64,000 bases of DNA, taken from Amycolatopsis dendrobii (GTDB lineage Bacteria > Actinomycetota > Actinomycetes > Mycobacteriales > Pseudonocardiaceae). The stretch lies in assembly GCF_014145675.1 (NCBI RefSeq), contig NZ_JACGZW010000013.1:1-64000 (forward strand), read 5' to 3'. Below are positions 1 through 8,240 of this stretch, piece after piece; positions within the stretch are counted from its first letter, which is position 1; every line of letters starts with the position of its first letter. The position numbers and the translations under genes were made by a program. The notes beneath the pieces were generated by a model, which had not been told where the DNA came from, searched no databases, and worked only from the letters and a program-made list of their open reading frames with translations.

Positions 1-1
1 G

Positions 2-271
2 CTGGCCGAGCACGTGGAAGCCGTGGTGCGGGAAGCAGTGAGCAACGCCGTCCGGCACGCCGGAGCGTCGGCGCTTTCGGTTTCCGTCGCGGTCCGGGAC
101 GAGGTGGTGCGGATTTCGGTGACCGACGACGGGACCGGGCTGCCCGAGGGGGTTTCGCCCAGCGGGCTGGGGAATCTGCGGGAACGAGCGGAGTCGGTGG
201 GAGGCGAGTTCACGCTCGGGACGCGCCCGGGCGGCGGGGTGCGGCTGGACTGGTCGGCGCCGCTGAGCTGA
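2..271 (+). CDS. Sensor histidine kinase, C-terminal fragment (GHKL ATPase domain)
   Basis: The gene enters from the left edge, so only about 89 residues are present. They form the ATP-binding domain of a two-component sensor kinase. The N box reads REAVSNAVRHA, followed by the G1-type loop TDDGTGLP and a G2-type GLGNLRERA, the pattern of the NarL-type (HisKA_3) kinases common in actinomycetes. The last residues (GGVRLDWSAPL) are the normal end of this domain, so the C-terminus is complete. The sensing domain, the phospho-accepting His and the partner response regulator lie outside the window. It converges on the DUF1876 gene. Confidence 0.9.
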   Translation: MAEHVEAVVREAVSNAVRHAGASALSVSVAVRDEVVRISVTDDGTGLPEGVSPSGLGNLRERAESVGGEFTLGTRPGGGVRLDWSAPLS

Positions 272-315
272 TCCGGGGACGGCAGGCTGGCGCGAAAATG
301 TGCCCAGCGGGAAGT

Positions 316-633
316 TCAGGCCCGCAGCGCGTCCGGATGATGGTCCGCGGCGGTCCGGCTCGCGGGCACCGTCGCGCTGAGCTGGTTCATTTCGGCGTCG
401 ACGTCGATGACGACCGCCTCCAGCAATTCCTGCGAAAGGTCGCACAACGCCCGTCCTGCGGCGAGATAACCGGCCACGTGCGTGAGCCCGCGGCCCTCGG
501 CCGCGCTGTGCGCGAGGCCCACGCCGGAGAATTCGTCGCCGTCGCCGGTCCGCAGCACGGCCCGGGCGCGGGTGTAGTGCACGGTCCGGTCGAACGCGAC
601 GGCCAGGGTCCACTGCTGCGGGGTCTCGGTCAT
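316..633 (-). CDS. DUF1876 domain protein
   Basis: The gene encodes a 105-residue soluble protein. It resembles DUF1876, a small family with a double-stranded-RNA-binding-like fold that is widespread in actinobacteria. The match rests on a short beta-strand N-terminus (WTLAVAFD), the segment TRARAVLRTGDGDEFSGVG and a C-terminal helix ARALCDLSQELLEAVV. The family has no established enzymatic role; members are often stress-linked, and that is family knowledge only. The gene points away from the GAF-ANTAR gene at 1061, leaving about 430 bp of shared upstream DNA. No signal peptide or membrane segment is visible. Confidence 0.75.
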   Translation of the reverse strand: MTETPQQWTLAVAFDRTVHYTRARAVLRTGDGDEFSGVGLAHSAAEGRGLTHVAGYLAAGRALCDLSQELLEAVVIDVDAEMNQLSATVPASRTAADHHPDALRA

Positions 634-1060
634 GTCAGCTCCGTTCCGGGTTCACCGTCGCAGGCCCGGCCGGGCGAGGAAAAGGGCCGGAAGTCCTCTG
701 CGCGCCTTCGTATTCCGTCGCGGGTACCAGCCGCTTCTTTCTGTTCGGACGCTCGGGCCGATCGTGCGGCGCCGTGCGCGGGCGGCGCTAGGGCCGGAGG
801 TCACCGGCGCTCCGGCGGACGTCCGTTTCCGCGCGGCCGGACCGGAGCCCTTGGCAGTCCACTGTGGACCACCGGATTCCTGGCGGAGGGCCAGTTTCCC
901 GACTGTCCATTGCGGACGATGCCGGGCGCGGCGGGAAACCGGTTGGCCCGGCGAGGCGGTTTCGGCGGCGGGCCGGGTCGGAGGTAAAGTGGAAAAGCCG
1001 TCCGACGCTGCTGCGGAACTCGGCTGGGTTCCGGATTCGGGAAGGCGGGTGGGACGAGCA
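634..1060. other. Divergent intergenic region, no gene seen
   Basis: About 430 bp separate DUF1876 (leftward) from the first GAF-ANTAR gene (rightward). Open frames here have neither a convincing start nor a recognisable product. The region contains the 13-bp palindrome GTCCACTGTGGAC at 857-869, one copy of a word found at several other places in the window. It probably carries both promoters; no clear -10/-35 pair could be assigned. Confidence 0.5.
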
Positions 1061-1798
1061 GTGACGGGTGTCGGGGATTTCGCTGAGGCGGTGTCGCCCT
1101 TGCTTTCCCAACTGCTGGCCGCGCTGCGCGAGGGCCGCGACGCCGCCGTGCCGCTCGCGGCGTTGTGCCGAGGGATCATCGGGCTGATGCCCGTCGACGG
1201 AGCCGCGGTTTCGCTGGTCGTCGAGGGCGCGCAGCGCACGCTCGTGCTGGCCAGCGACCCGGTGGTCGAACGGCTGGACGCGCTGCAGTTCAGCCTGGGC
1301 GAGGGCCCGTCCTTCGAGGCGTTCGAGACCGGGCGGCCGGTGCTGGCGCCGGACCTGTCGCGGAACCTTCCCGCGTCGTGGCCGGTGTTCGCCACCGAGG
1401 CCGGGATGGCCGGGATCGGCGGCATATTCGCGTTTCCGCTGCGGCGCGGCGCGGTCAAGCTCGGCTCGGTGGACACCTACCGGCGCGCGCCCGGCTGGCT
1501 TTCCGAGGACGAGCTGGCGACGATCCTGCACGGGACCGACCTCGTGGCCAGCGCGTTGCTGACCGTGGTGACGGCGGGCGTCGAAGAAGAGCCCGACGAC
1601 AACGTCGTCAGCAGGCTGGTCCGGGACCGGGCCGCGGTGCACCAGGCCACCGGGATCGTGATCGCGGAATTCGGGATTCCCGCGGAACAGGCACTTGCCC
1701 GGCTGCGGGCGTACGCGTATGCCCGAGGGAGACTGCTGGACGAGGTCGCGCGCGACCTCGTCGCCCGGCGGCTGCACCCGAGGGAGATCGAGGCATGA
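1061..1798 (+). CDS. GAF-ANTAR transcription antitermination regulator 1
   Basis: The protein (245 residues from GTG 1061) has a GAF sensor domain at about residues 15-165 and an ANTAR RNA-binding domain at about 180-240. ANTAR is recognised by VHQATGIVIAEFG followed by the three-helix stretch EQALARLRAYAYARGRLLDEVARDLV. ANTAR proteins bind paired hexaloop hairpins in nascent RNA and prevent termination. GAF domains usually sense a small ligand, or redox or light through a cofactor; the ligand here cannot be read from sequence. An alternative in-frame GTG at 989 has a GGAGG only 4 nt upstream. The GTG at 1061 gives the usual N-terminal length. A second GAF-ANTAR gene follows 70 bp downstream. 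Confidence 0.85.
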   Translation: MTGVGDFAEAVSPLLSQLLAALREGRDAAVPLAALCRGIIGLMPVDGAAVSLVVEGAQRTLVLASDPVVERLDALQFSLGEGPSFEAFETGRPVLAPDLSRNLPASWPVFATEAGMAGIGGIFAFPLRRGAVKLGSVDTYRRAPGWLSEDELATILHGTDLVASALLTVVTAGVEEEPDDNVVSRLVRDRAAVHQATGIVIAEFGIPAEQALARLRAYAYARGRLLDEVARDLVARRLHPREIEA

Positions 1799-1868
1799 AA
1801 GCTGTCGGACGGCCGGGTTCCGCACGGGCGGAACGCAGGAACCCCGCCAATGGGAGGGAGAGAGACCG

Positions 1869-2630
1869 ATGAGCGACGGGTTCGCCGGCGCGGTCAGGTC
1901 ATCGAACGAGAACGAGCTGTTGCGCGCGTTCGTGGACATGGCCGACACGCTGGTCGACGAGTACGACGTGGCGGACATGCTGCACCGCCTCGCGAAATAC
2001 TGCGTCACACTGCTCGGCGCCTCGGCTGCCGGGCTGCTGCTCGCCGACCAGCGCGGCGGCCTGGAGGTCGTCGCGTCGTCGGACGAGGGCACCCGGATGC
2101 TGGAACTGCTGCAGCTGCAGACCGAGCAGGGTCCGTGCCTGGACGCCTACCGCAGCGGCGAATCGGTGAACATCGAGGACATCGCCGCGGATTCCGGGCA
2201 ATGGCCGCTGTTCGCGCGGCAGGCGGCCGCGGCGGGATTCCGCTCGGTGCAAGCGCTTCCGCTGCGGTTGCGCAGGCAGGTGATCGGCACGCTGAACCTG
2301 TTCGGGCGGCAGGGGCAGAGCCCGGTGGGCGGGTCCGCGCTGAGCGTGGCTAGGGCGCTGGCGGACATCGCGACTATCGGGATCCTCCAGGAACGCGCGA
2401 TCCGGCGCGGGGAGCTGCTGACCGAGCAGTTGCAGCACGCGCTGAACAGCCGGGTCGTCATCGAACAGGCGAAGGGCGTGCTGGCCCATGCCGGCGGGCT
2501 GGAAATGGACGTAGCGTTCGAGCGGCTGCGTGCCTACAGCCGCGCGCACAACGCACGGCTCAGCGAGGTGGCCGAGGCGGTCGTGCGCAGCGCGCTGAGC
2601 CCGGAGCAGGTGATCGGCGGCGCGAGCTGA
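1869..2630 (+). CDS. GAF-ANTAR transcription antitermination regulator 2
   Basis: The protein has 253 residues. The ATG at 1869 is preceded by a GGGAGGGAGAG ribosome site, which fixes the start. The GAF domain covers about residues 20-165 (LHRLAKYCVTLLGASAAGLLL through RQVIGTLNLFG). The ANTAR domain follows, with the textbook motif SRVVIEQAKGVL at about residue 200 and a helical C-terminus. It is a paralogue of the preceding gene in domain order but only distantly similar in the GAF part, so the two probably sense different signals. Both genes are likely one transcript; the ANTAR target RNA is not evident nearby. Confidence 0.9.
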   Translation: MSDGFAGAVRSSNENELLRAFVDMADTLVDEYDVADMLHRLAKYCVTLLGASAAGLLLADQRGGLEVVASSDEGTRMLELLQLQTEQGPCLDAYRSGESVNIEDIAADSGQWPLFARQAAAAGFRSVQALPLRLRRQVIGTLNLFGRQGQSPVGGSALSVARALADIATIGILQERAIRRGELLTEQLQHALNSRVVIEQAKGVLAHAGGLEMDVAFERLRAYSRAHNARLSEVAEAVVRSALSPEQVIGGAS

Positions 2631-2725
2631 GCGCCGGGCGTCACCCGCCGCAGCCGGGAAACCACCCGGAATGACCGTAACGGCCCCGCTCCGTGCACCG
2701 CCCGGCGGTGCGGGACGTGCGGACT

Positions 2726-2800
2726 GCCCGGAAGGACGTCTTGGCAAGGTCGCCGGGCCGCCGTTACTGTGGGATTTCCCGGGAGGGACGCCTTCCGGGC
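2726..2800. repeat. Intergenic inverted repeat
   Basis: GCCCGGAAGG at 2726-2735 is repeated as the exact reverse complement CCTTCCGGGC at 2791-2800, around a 55-nt GC-rich loop. It sits between two rightward genes, 95 bp past the GAF-ANTAR stop. It could be a folded 3' end of that transcript. There is no T-run, so it is not a classical terminator. Confidence 0.4.
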
Positions 2801-2881
2801 AAATGCAGATGCCGCGTGCCCCGGCCCCCGGCTTTCTGACATCTGCGACACGGAACCCGTGCCGACCGTCCGGAGTGCCTG

Positions 2882-3280
2882 ATGTCGCTTACGTCCCCCG
2901 AAGCGGTTTTCCATACCCGGCGCAGGAGAACGTGCGATCGCTGCGGCGAGCAGATCCCGCCGGGGAAACTGCAGACCGCGCTCGTCCCGGATTCCTCGCG
3001 CGTCGATCCCGCCGATTCCGCCGGCCACGGCCAGCGGCTCGTCTACGCGTGCGGCGACGAGCACATGGCCCTGCTAGTCGAGAAGGCCCGGCGCGACTGG
3101 GTCGACGAGCAGTGGTGGTTCGGCCTGCTGTGCCAGGCGAGCCGGGCCGCGCGGCGGGCGTCGCTGCCCGAACTCGCCCGCCACGCCCGGCTTTCCGGCA
3201 GGCAGCTCGACGCGGCGCTGAAGTGGAACCGCGACCGCGAACACCCGTTGCGGTGCTTGCCGGGCGGGCAATCCTGCTGA
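2882..3280 (+). CDS. Hypothetical protein with zinc-finger-like Cys motif
   Basis: The gene encodes a 132-residue cytoplasmic protein. Near the N-terminus it has CDRCGE (two Cys, residues 18 and 21) and later YACGDEH (Cys plus His), a spacing compatible with one zinc ribbon or treble-clef knuckle. The C-terminal half is helical and rich in Arg and Trp (WVDEQWWFGLLCQ; RHARLSGRQLDAALKWN), reminiscent of small regulatory or nucleic-acid-binding proteins, but no family was recognised. A GGAG lies about 8 nt before the ATG. Whether it belongs to the GAF-ANTAR transcript is unclear, because 250 bp intervene. Confidence 0.65.
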   Translation: MSLTSPEAVFHTRRRRTCDRCGEQIPPGKLQTALVPDSSRVDPADSAGHGQRLVYACGDEHMALLVEKARRDWVDEQWWFGLLCQASRAARRASLPELARHARLSGRQLDAALKWNRDREHPLRCLPGGQSC

Positions 3281-3625
3281 CCCCGGCCCGCTTCGGGCGA
3301 GAGCTCTGCGCTGCCCGGAGAACCGCGCGGTCCAGCTGATCGCCAGCACCACGATCAGGACACCGGCCGCAGCCGCGACCAGCCCGCCCGCGTGCAGGAG
3401 CCAGCCGAGGAGCATGCCCAGCAATCCGGCCGCGGCGGCGGCGAGCAGCCTTCGCCGCAGCTGCGGTTTGCGGAAAAGGCTGCCGGGACGGATCGCGCAC
3501 ACGGAAACCGCTCCGGCCGCGAGCGCCAGCACCAAGGCGAACAGTCGCACGGGCAGCGCCGGGCTGAGTGCGCACAGCAGGAACACGCAGCTGCAGAGCA
3601 GACGCCATTCGACGCGAGCGGACAC
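3074..3625 (-). CDS. Possible small membrane protein (uncertain)
   Basis: Read leftward from a GTG at 3625, or from GTG 3670 for a longer form, this frame gives about four hydrophobic segments in its first 100 residues (for example LLCSCVFLLCALSPALPVRLF and GLVAAAAGVLIVVLAISW), then a charged, low-complexity tail. The tail lies entirely antisense to the gene at 2882-3280, so at most the first two thirds look protein-like. No strong ribosome site is seen. It could be a real integral membrane protein with a C-terminal overlap, or chance hydrophobicity in GC-rich DNA. Confidence 0.35.
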   Translation of the reverse strand: MSARVEWRLLCSCVFLLCALSPALPVRLFALVLALAAGAVSVCAIRPGSLFRKPQLRRRLLAAAAAGLLGMLLGWLLHAGGLVAAAAGVLIVVLAISWTARFSGQRRALARSGPGSAGLPARQAPQRVFAVAVPLQRRVELPAGKPGVAGEFGQRRPPRGPARLAQQAEPPLLVDPVAPGLLD

Positions 3626-3670
3626 GGCACACCCCGGTTGGTCGGGCTTTGTCTTCGAGGTGCTGCCCAC

Positions 3671-4140
3671 GGTAGGTACGCGCCGTTCCCGTCCGGCAGG
3701 GCCGGAGGAGAGCGGCTCGAAGGACCGGAGGCCCGAATCGGACAGAACACCGGCGGCCGTCGCGTTCCGTCCGCATTTTTCCGCGGATTCCGTTCCCGAT
3801 CCCGCGAAGAATTCACCGCATTCGCCGGGCAGTCCCGCGCCGCGCCGCCGCCTTCTGTCCGGCGGGCCGAATCCGGATCCCTGACAAAGACCATTCTGCC
3901 CGGGAATTTGACAGTTCCCGCGCGACCGAACGGAGGTTGTGCCTTGTCCCGCCGAGCCCAGACTGGAGTCAGGCGGGAACGCGCGGTCCGTGCCGTTCTC
4001 GTGGCGGTGGCCGGGAAAACGGCCATCGGTGATGTCGAGCCCATGCCGGCAGGCCGCCTGGCCGGTGCGTGGATGCCGCTCGTCGTGTCCCGCGCCTGTC
4101 CGTCCGGCTCTCCCGGCGAGGCGGGAGCGAAGGAGGACGG
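3671..4140. other. Intergenic region before the carboxylesterase
   Basis: About 470 bp without a supportable gene. A short inverted repeat, CGGGAA at 3901-3906 and TTCCCG at 3915-3920, brackets the AT-richer stretch tttgacag and is a possible operator or promoter element for the downstream secreted esterase. GGAGG at 4133-4137 is its ribosome site. Confidence 0.4.
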
Positions 4141-5766
4141 ATGAGACTTGACGGGAAGGCAGGCGTCGCGCTGGCGGCGGTCGCGCTGGTGGCGACCTCG
4201 CTGGCCGGTTCGGCGTCGATGGCAGGCGGCCGGGCCGCGGCCGCGCCGCCGCCGGCGTGCTCGCCGGACACGACGGTGACCACCGACGACGGCCCGGTGT
4301 GCGGGATCGCCGGTCCGGACGTCCGTTCGTGGGAAGGGATCCGGTTCGGCGCGCCGCCGGTCGGCGATCTGCGCTGGGCCCCGCCGCGGCGGCCCGCGAA
4401 GTGGACGAAGCCGTTCGCCGCGACCGCGCCCGGCAACGCGTGCCCGCAACTGGCCGGTCTCGGCCCGGGATCGGAGACCGAGGACTGCCTGAACCTGAAC
4501 GTCCGCGTGCCCGCCAATCCCGGGTCTAAGAAGCTTCCGGTCATGGTGCAACTGCACGGCGGCGGATTCCTGATACTGCAAGCGCAGAACGCCGGCAGGC
4601 TCGTGACCGAGGGCCACGTGATCAGCGTCGAGGTCAACTACCGGCTCGGGATTTTCGGCTTCCTGGCGCACTCGGCGTACGGCGAGCACGCGGGCGACTA
4701 CGGGCTGCAGGACCAGCAGGCCGCGCTGCGCTGGGTGCAGCGCAACATCGCGAAGTTCGGCGGAGACCCGCACAACGTCACGATCTACGGGGCGTCCGCG
4801 GGCGGTTCCAGCGTCTGCGACCACACCGCTTCGCCGACCGCGGCGGGATTGTTCCAGCGCGGCATTTCCCAGAACGGCGAGTACAACTCGTTGCTGGGCA
4901 ACGACATCCAGTGGCAGGCGCAGGACTGCAAGGCTGATCTGCCCGACGAGGAGCAGGCCCAGCAGGCAGGCGCGCGGTTCGCCAAAGCGCTGGGATGCGA
5001 GTCGGACGCCGGGGCGTGCTTGCGCAAGGTGCCCGTGGCGACGCTGCTGAAGCAGGCGGGCAACGGGATGAAACCGGACAGCGGCACGATCGCGCCGATC
5101 GTGAACGGGACCACGCTGCCGATGTCGCCGGGCGAGGCATTCGCCAAGGGGCGGGTCAACAAGGTCGCGCTGATGCACGGCGTGGCTCGCGACGAGGTCC
5201 AGCTGCCGTCCGCCTCGACCCCGGAGGACTACCGGAAAATGGTGGCGCAGCAATACGGCGAACACGCGAAGGAAGTCAGCGAAAGCTATCCGCTGAAGCG
5301 ATTCCCGAACCCGGCGCCGTTCCTCGCCTACCGGACCGTCGTGGCCGACTCCAACTCGGTCTGCCCCGCGCTGCTGAACGACGAGCGGCTCTCCCGGCAT
5401 ATTCCGGTTTACGCCTACGAAATGGACGACACCGACGTGCCGCCCGCGTTCTTCCTCGATCCGGCCAAACCGAACGGCGCCTACCACGTCTCCGAGGGGA
5501 TGCTGCTGACGCCGCCGCCGGGAGTCCAGCTCAACCCCAACCAGAAGGTGCTCTCCGACCAGCTGGTGGCGCAGTGGACCGGCTTCGCGCGCACCGGGAA
5601 CCCCACCGTGGACGGCACTCCGCAGTGGGATCCCTTCACCGAGCGCAACCCGGTCGTCATGTCCCTCAACGCGGCGGGGGACAGCCAGCTCACCACTGAG
5701 ATCCCGCGTCAGCACCGGTGCGATGGGCTCTGGAACCCGTTGGCTCCGTTCGCGCAGCATCGGTGA
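4141..5766 (+). CDS. Secreted type-B carboxylesterase (alpha/beta hydrolase)
   Basis: The protein has 541 residues, starting at an ATG behind AAGGAGGACGG. An N-terminal signal peptide (MRLDGKAGVALAAVALVATS, with cleavage near AAAAPPP) exports it. The carboxylesterase/para-nitrobenzyl-esterase fold is marked by GIRFGAPPVGDLRW, TEDCLNLNV, the oxyanion-hole motif QLHGGGF and the nucleophile elbow GASAGG with Ser219. The acid is probably the Glu in RDEVQ and the His that in AYHVSEG. Substrates of such enzymes are aryl and alkyl esters, including plant and lipid esters; the natural one cannot be told. The gene stands alone and ends at a strong bidirectional hairpin. Confidence 0.9.
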   Translation: MRLDGKAGVALAAVALVATSLAGSASMAGGRAAAAPPPACSPDTTVTTDDGPVCGIAGPDVRSWEGIRFGAPPVGDLRWAPPRRPAKWTKPFAATAPGNACPQLAGLGPGSETEDCLNLNVRVPANPGSKKLPVMVQLHGGGFLILQAQNAGRLVTEGHVISVEVNYRLGIFGFLAHSAYGEHAGDYGLQDQQAALRWVQRNIAKFGGDPHNVTIYGASAGGSSVCDHTASPTAAGLFQRGISQNGEYNSLLGNDIQWQAQDCKADLPDEEQAQQAGARFAKALGCESDAGACLRKVPVATLLKQAGNGMKPDSGTIAPIVNGTTLPMSPGEAFAKGRVNKVALMHGVARDEVQLPSASTPEDYRKMVAQQYGEHAKEVSESYPLKRFPNPAPFLAYRTVVADSNSVCPALLNDERLSRHIPVYAYEMDDTDVPPAFFLDPAKPNGAYHVSEGMLLTPPPGVQLNPNQKVLSDQLVAQWTGFARTGNPTVDGTPQWDPFTERNPVVMSLNAAGDSQLTTEIPRQHRCDGLWNPLAPFAQHR

Positions 5767-5770
5767 CGTG

Positions 5771-5805
5771 CCGGTGCCGGCAGGGTTTTCTCCTGCCGGC
5801 ACCGG
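5771..5805. terminator. Bidirectional hairpin terminator
   Basis: CCGGTGCCGGCAGG at 5771-5784 pairs perfectly with CCTGCCGGCACCGG at 5792-5805 around a 7-nt loop. It fills the 41-bp gap between the convergent carboxylesterase and SDR genes, so it can end both transcripts. Confidence 0.85.
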
Positions 5806-5807
5806 TT

Positions 5808-6452
5808 TCAGGGCCTGCCGCCTTCCAGATGGATGGTTTCGCCGGTCAGGAACTCGGCTCGCAGCATCCACAGCACCGTGTCGGTCACGTCGGCGACGGC
5901 GCCGGCACGGCCGACGAGGGTTCGCTTCGCGGCGTTCGCGAGGACCTCCGGCTTGCCGTCCCAGACACCGGAGTCGATGATCCCCGGCGACAACGCGTTG
6001 ACCCGGACCGGCGCGAGTTCGGCGGCGAGATGTCGCGCGGCGAAGGCGGCCGCTCCGTTGGTCACGCCCGTCACCACGCTTCCGCGGGCCGGACGCCAGC
6101 CGACCTGCCCGGAGAACAGCAGCAGCGACCGGCGGATCGTGAAGTGCTTCGCGAGCAGCAAGGGGCCGATGACCTTGGCCGCGAAGGCGTCGACGGTCTT
6201 GTCCCGGTCGAGTTCGCGGATCGGCGCCGCGTGGGGCGCCGCCGCTGTGTTGACGACGTGATCGACCGGTCCGAGCTCGGCCGCCGCGGCCGCGATGGTC
6301 GCCTCGTCGCGCAGGTCGATGCGCAGCCCGCCGGGCCGATGGGACGCGACGTGCACCTTCGCGCCCGCCGCGGTCGCGGCCTCGGCGATCGCCGTGCCCA
6401 GATGCCGTCCGCCCAGCACCAGCACCGTTTGTCCGGCCAGCCGGTTGTCCAT
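5808..6452 (-). CDS. Atypical short-chain dehydrogenase (SDR) family protein
   Basis: The protein has 214 residues and a Rossmann start, VLVLGGRHLGTAIAEAATAAG, where the usual TGxxxGIG is altered. It also has an NTAAAP segment (the NNAG equivalent) and LSPGIID near the C-terminus. The catalytic YxxxK cannot be found: the matching stretch reads GSVVTGVTNGAAAF. It may therefore bind NAD(P) or a redox signal rather than reduce a substrate, or use another mechanism. It is divergent from the HxlR regulator at 6546 with an operator-like palindrome between them. HxlR regulators often control such neighbours in response to electrophiles or quinones. Confidence 0.8.
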   Translation of the reverse strand: MDNRLAGQTVLVLGGRHLGTAIAEAATAAGAKVHVASHRPGGLRIDLRDEATIAAAAAELGPVDHVVNTAAAPHAAPIRELDRDKTVDAFAAKVIGPLLLAKHFTIRRSLLLFSGQVGWRPARGSVVTGVTNGAAAFAARHLAAELAPVRVNALSPGIIDSGVWDGKPEVLANAAKRTLVGRAGAVADVTDTVLWMLRAEFLTGETIHLEGGRP

Positions 6453-6501
6453 GGTCCTTCTCCGTTCCGTCGGTTCGCCGTGGCCGAAGTAGGCTATGGA
6501 A

Positions 6502-6517
6502 AAGTAACCAGGTACTT
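6502..6517. promoter_or_regulatory. Probable HxlR operator
   Basis: AAGTA at 6502-6506 and TACTT at 6513-6517 form an inverted repeat with a 6-bp spacer in the 93-bp gap between the divergent SDR and HxlR genes. GTAACC occurs just inside it and again at 6522-6527. Position and symmetry fit autoregulation by the adjacent HxlR protein. Confidence 0.6.
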
Positions 6518-6545
6518 CAACGTAACCGGAACCGGAGGAATCGCC

Positions 6546-6908
6546 GTGGGCTACAACGTCATGTCCGCCCGTTGCCCGTCCCGGGTGGTGCTGCACCGGA
6601 TCGGGGCGCGGTGGACGGTCTTCGTGGTCAACGCGCTGGAGGACGGGCCGATGCGCTTCACCGCGCTGGTGGACCGGATCCAGGGCGTCACCCCGAAGGT
6701 GCTGACTGAAACGCTCCGCGCGATGGAGGAGGACGGCCTGCTCGCCCGCGTCGAGTACGCGGAACAGCCGCCGCGCGTCGAGTACGGGCTCACCGACCTC
6801 GGCCGCTCGCTGCTGGTGCCGTTGCGCGCCGTCCGCGAATGGGCCGAAAGCCACGTCCCGGAAATCCTCGAAGCCCGTGAACGCGCCCAGGCCGCCCGGC
6901 AGAACTGA
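6546..6908 (+). CDS. HxlR-family winged-helix transcriptional regulator
   Basis: The protein has 120 residues. GGAGG at 6534-6538 selects the GTG at 6546. The sequence carries the HxlR signature: an N-terminal Cys (SARCPSRVVLHRIGARWTV), then MRFTALVDRIQGVTPKVLTETLRAMEEDGLL and VEYGLTDLGRSL of the winged helix. The conserved early Cys (residue 9) is the redox sensor in HypR/YodB-type members, so thiol-reactive signals are plausible. It is divergent from the SDR gene and probably represses it and itself through the palindrome at 6502-6517. Confidence 0.9.
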   Translation: MGYNVMSARCPSRVVLHRIGARWTVFVVNALEDGPMRFTALVDRIQGVTPKVLTETLRAMEEDGLLARVEYAEQPPRVEYGLTDLGRSLLVPLRAVREWAESHVPEILEARERAQAARQN

Positions 6909-7233
6909 TTCCGCGCTTGGGGCTAGGCCGTACCCAGGTGCTCCGGACCGCTCCGGCCGATGCCGCGCGCGGCGTCCGAACCGTCCGGCGCCCCGGTGCT
7001 CCTGCGCTGGGCGGCGGCCCGGACTCTCGTCGCCCGCCTCATTCGCCACCTTGCCGGAGCGACACCGGGGCTCGGCCAAGCTCGTCTCCACGCGCACCCG
7101 CCACGCCGTCTCCGCCGCCGCGGAACTGCTCGCCCGGTTCGATCACGACCACGCCGTGATCGCCGTATTTCTCGGCATTGACCCAGCGCGAGGACTGGCG
7201 CTGTCGAACGCCGGCCCGCCGCGGCCGGTCGGC
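6909..7233. other. Intergenic region, no gene seen
   Basis: About 325 bp between the HxlR stop and the end of the leftward hydrolase gene. Several frames are open, but none has a start with a ribosome site and none yields a recognisable domain. A stretch translating to LVSTRTRHAVSAAAELLARF looks somewhat protein-like and could be a remnant, but this is too weak to call. Confidence 0.4.
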
Positions 7234-8238
7234 TCAACGTCCCGCGAACCGGTGCAGCGCGTCGAGCACCGCCGGGGCCGGAGTGTCCGGGTGGCCGGCG
7301 TCGTGCAGCAGGTGATCCACCCCGGGAAGCCGCACCCGGCCCGGTCCGCCGGCCTGCGCGCGCCGCAGTGCGGCAGTCAGGGCATCCGTTGTCGCGCAGG
7401 GGACTTGAGCGTCGTTCGTGCCGCAGGTCAGCAGCACCCGGGTCCCCGGCCGCAGCGCCGCGGCGGCGTCCGGCGGGTACACGGCGTCGTCGCTGTCCAC
7501 GAATCGGCTGTTCGGTCCTTGAAAACCGGCGAAGAGATGCGCGACGGCGGGCGGCAGTCCGGCGGCGTCGACCGGCCGGTGTTCGCGCAGGGCGGCGACG
7601 GCGGCGTCGATCGCCGTGTCGATCGCCCGCTGCTGTTCCGGGGTCAGCTGGCCTTGCCGGGCCGCCTCGGCGATCTGGGCATGCAGTTGCAGCGCGACCA
7701 GGTCCAGCAGGCGGATCGCCTGGGGTTGCAGCAGGGCCAGGCCGCGCGGCCGCACTTCGGCGCCGAGCAGCAGGGCGGTCAGCGCACCCTCGCTGTGCCC
7801 GACGACTGTCAGCGCGTGCCGGTCTGTCTCCGGCTGGTCGCGCAACGACGCGTAGGCGGCTCTCGCCTGACGGACGAACGCCGGGTAGTCGAGTCTCTCC
7901 GGGTGGTCCTGATAGGCGCCGAGCCCGGTGCGGCCGGTGCCGTACTTGTCGAACCGCAGCGTGACGACCCGGTCTTCGCCCAGTGCGGCGGCGACGTGCG
8001 TCAGGGTGTTCGGCGACGCGTGCGGCTGGTTGCCGTCGCGATCGGTGGGGCCGCTTCCGGGCAGCAGCAGGGCCGCGGGCAGCCGTTGCCCGGCGCGGTG
8101 CGCGGGAACGTGCAGGGTGCCGTAGGTCGAGGCGCCCTCGGCGGTGAAGACGATTTCGCGGTCGGCGGCGGGCACAAGGCAGGGAGCCGCGGTGACGCTG
8201 GTCAAGGACAGCACGGCCGCGGCGAGGTGGGGGAGCAT
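7234..8238 (-). CDS. Secreted alpha/beta hydrolase (serine esterase/peptidase type)
   Basis: The protein has 334 residues, a short hydrophobic N-terminus (LAAAVLSLTSVTAAPCL) resembling a signal peptide, and an alpha/beta-hydrolase core. The oxyanion region is LLPGSGPTDRDGN, the nucleophile elbow is GHSEGA with Ser149, and the probable acid/His part is GTNDAQVPCATTD and LPGVDHLLHD. GSGPTDRDGN is typical of the YqiA/YvaK-like serine aminopeptidase/esterase group. It starts 2 bp after the stop of the PH-like gene and is the last gene of the TetR-led operon. A small hydrophobic ester or lipid is a reasonable substrate class. Confidence 0.85.
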   Translation of the reverse strand: MLPHLAAAVLSLTSVTAAPCLVPAADREIVFTAEGASTYGTLHVPAHRAGQRLPAALLLPGSGPTDRDGNQPHASPNTLTHVAAALGEDRVVTLRFDKYGTGRTGLGAYQDHPERLDYPAFVRQARAAYASLRDQPETDRHALTVVGHSEGALTALLLGAEVRPRGLALLQPQAIRLLDLVALQLHAQIAEAARQGQLTPEQQRAIDTAIDAAVAALREHRPVDAAGLPPAVAHLFAGFQGPNSRFVDSDDAVYPPDAAAALRPGTRVLLTCGTNDAQVPCATTDALTAALRRAQAGGPGRVRLPGVDHLLHDAGHPDTPAPAVLDALHRFAGR

Positions 8239-8240
8239 TG

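Noticed and set aside
3355..5871. Long leftward open frame of more than 800 codons
   Set aside because: It lies antisense to the well-supported carboxylesterase, is Arg/Gly/Pro-rich and has no domain; it is a shadow caused by high third-position GC.
6909..7233. Possible gene remnant with LVSTRTRHAVSAAAELLARF
   Set aside because: No start, no ribosome site, no family match; too short to support.
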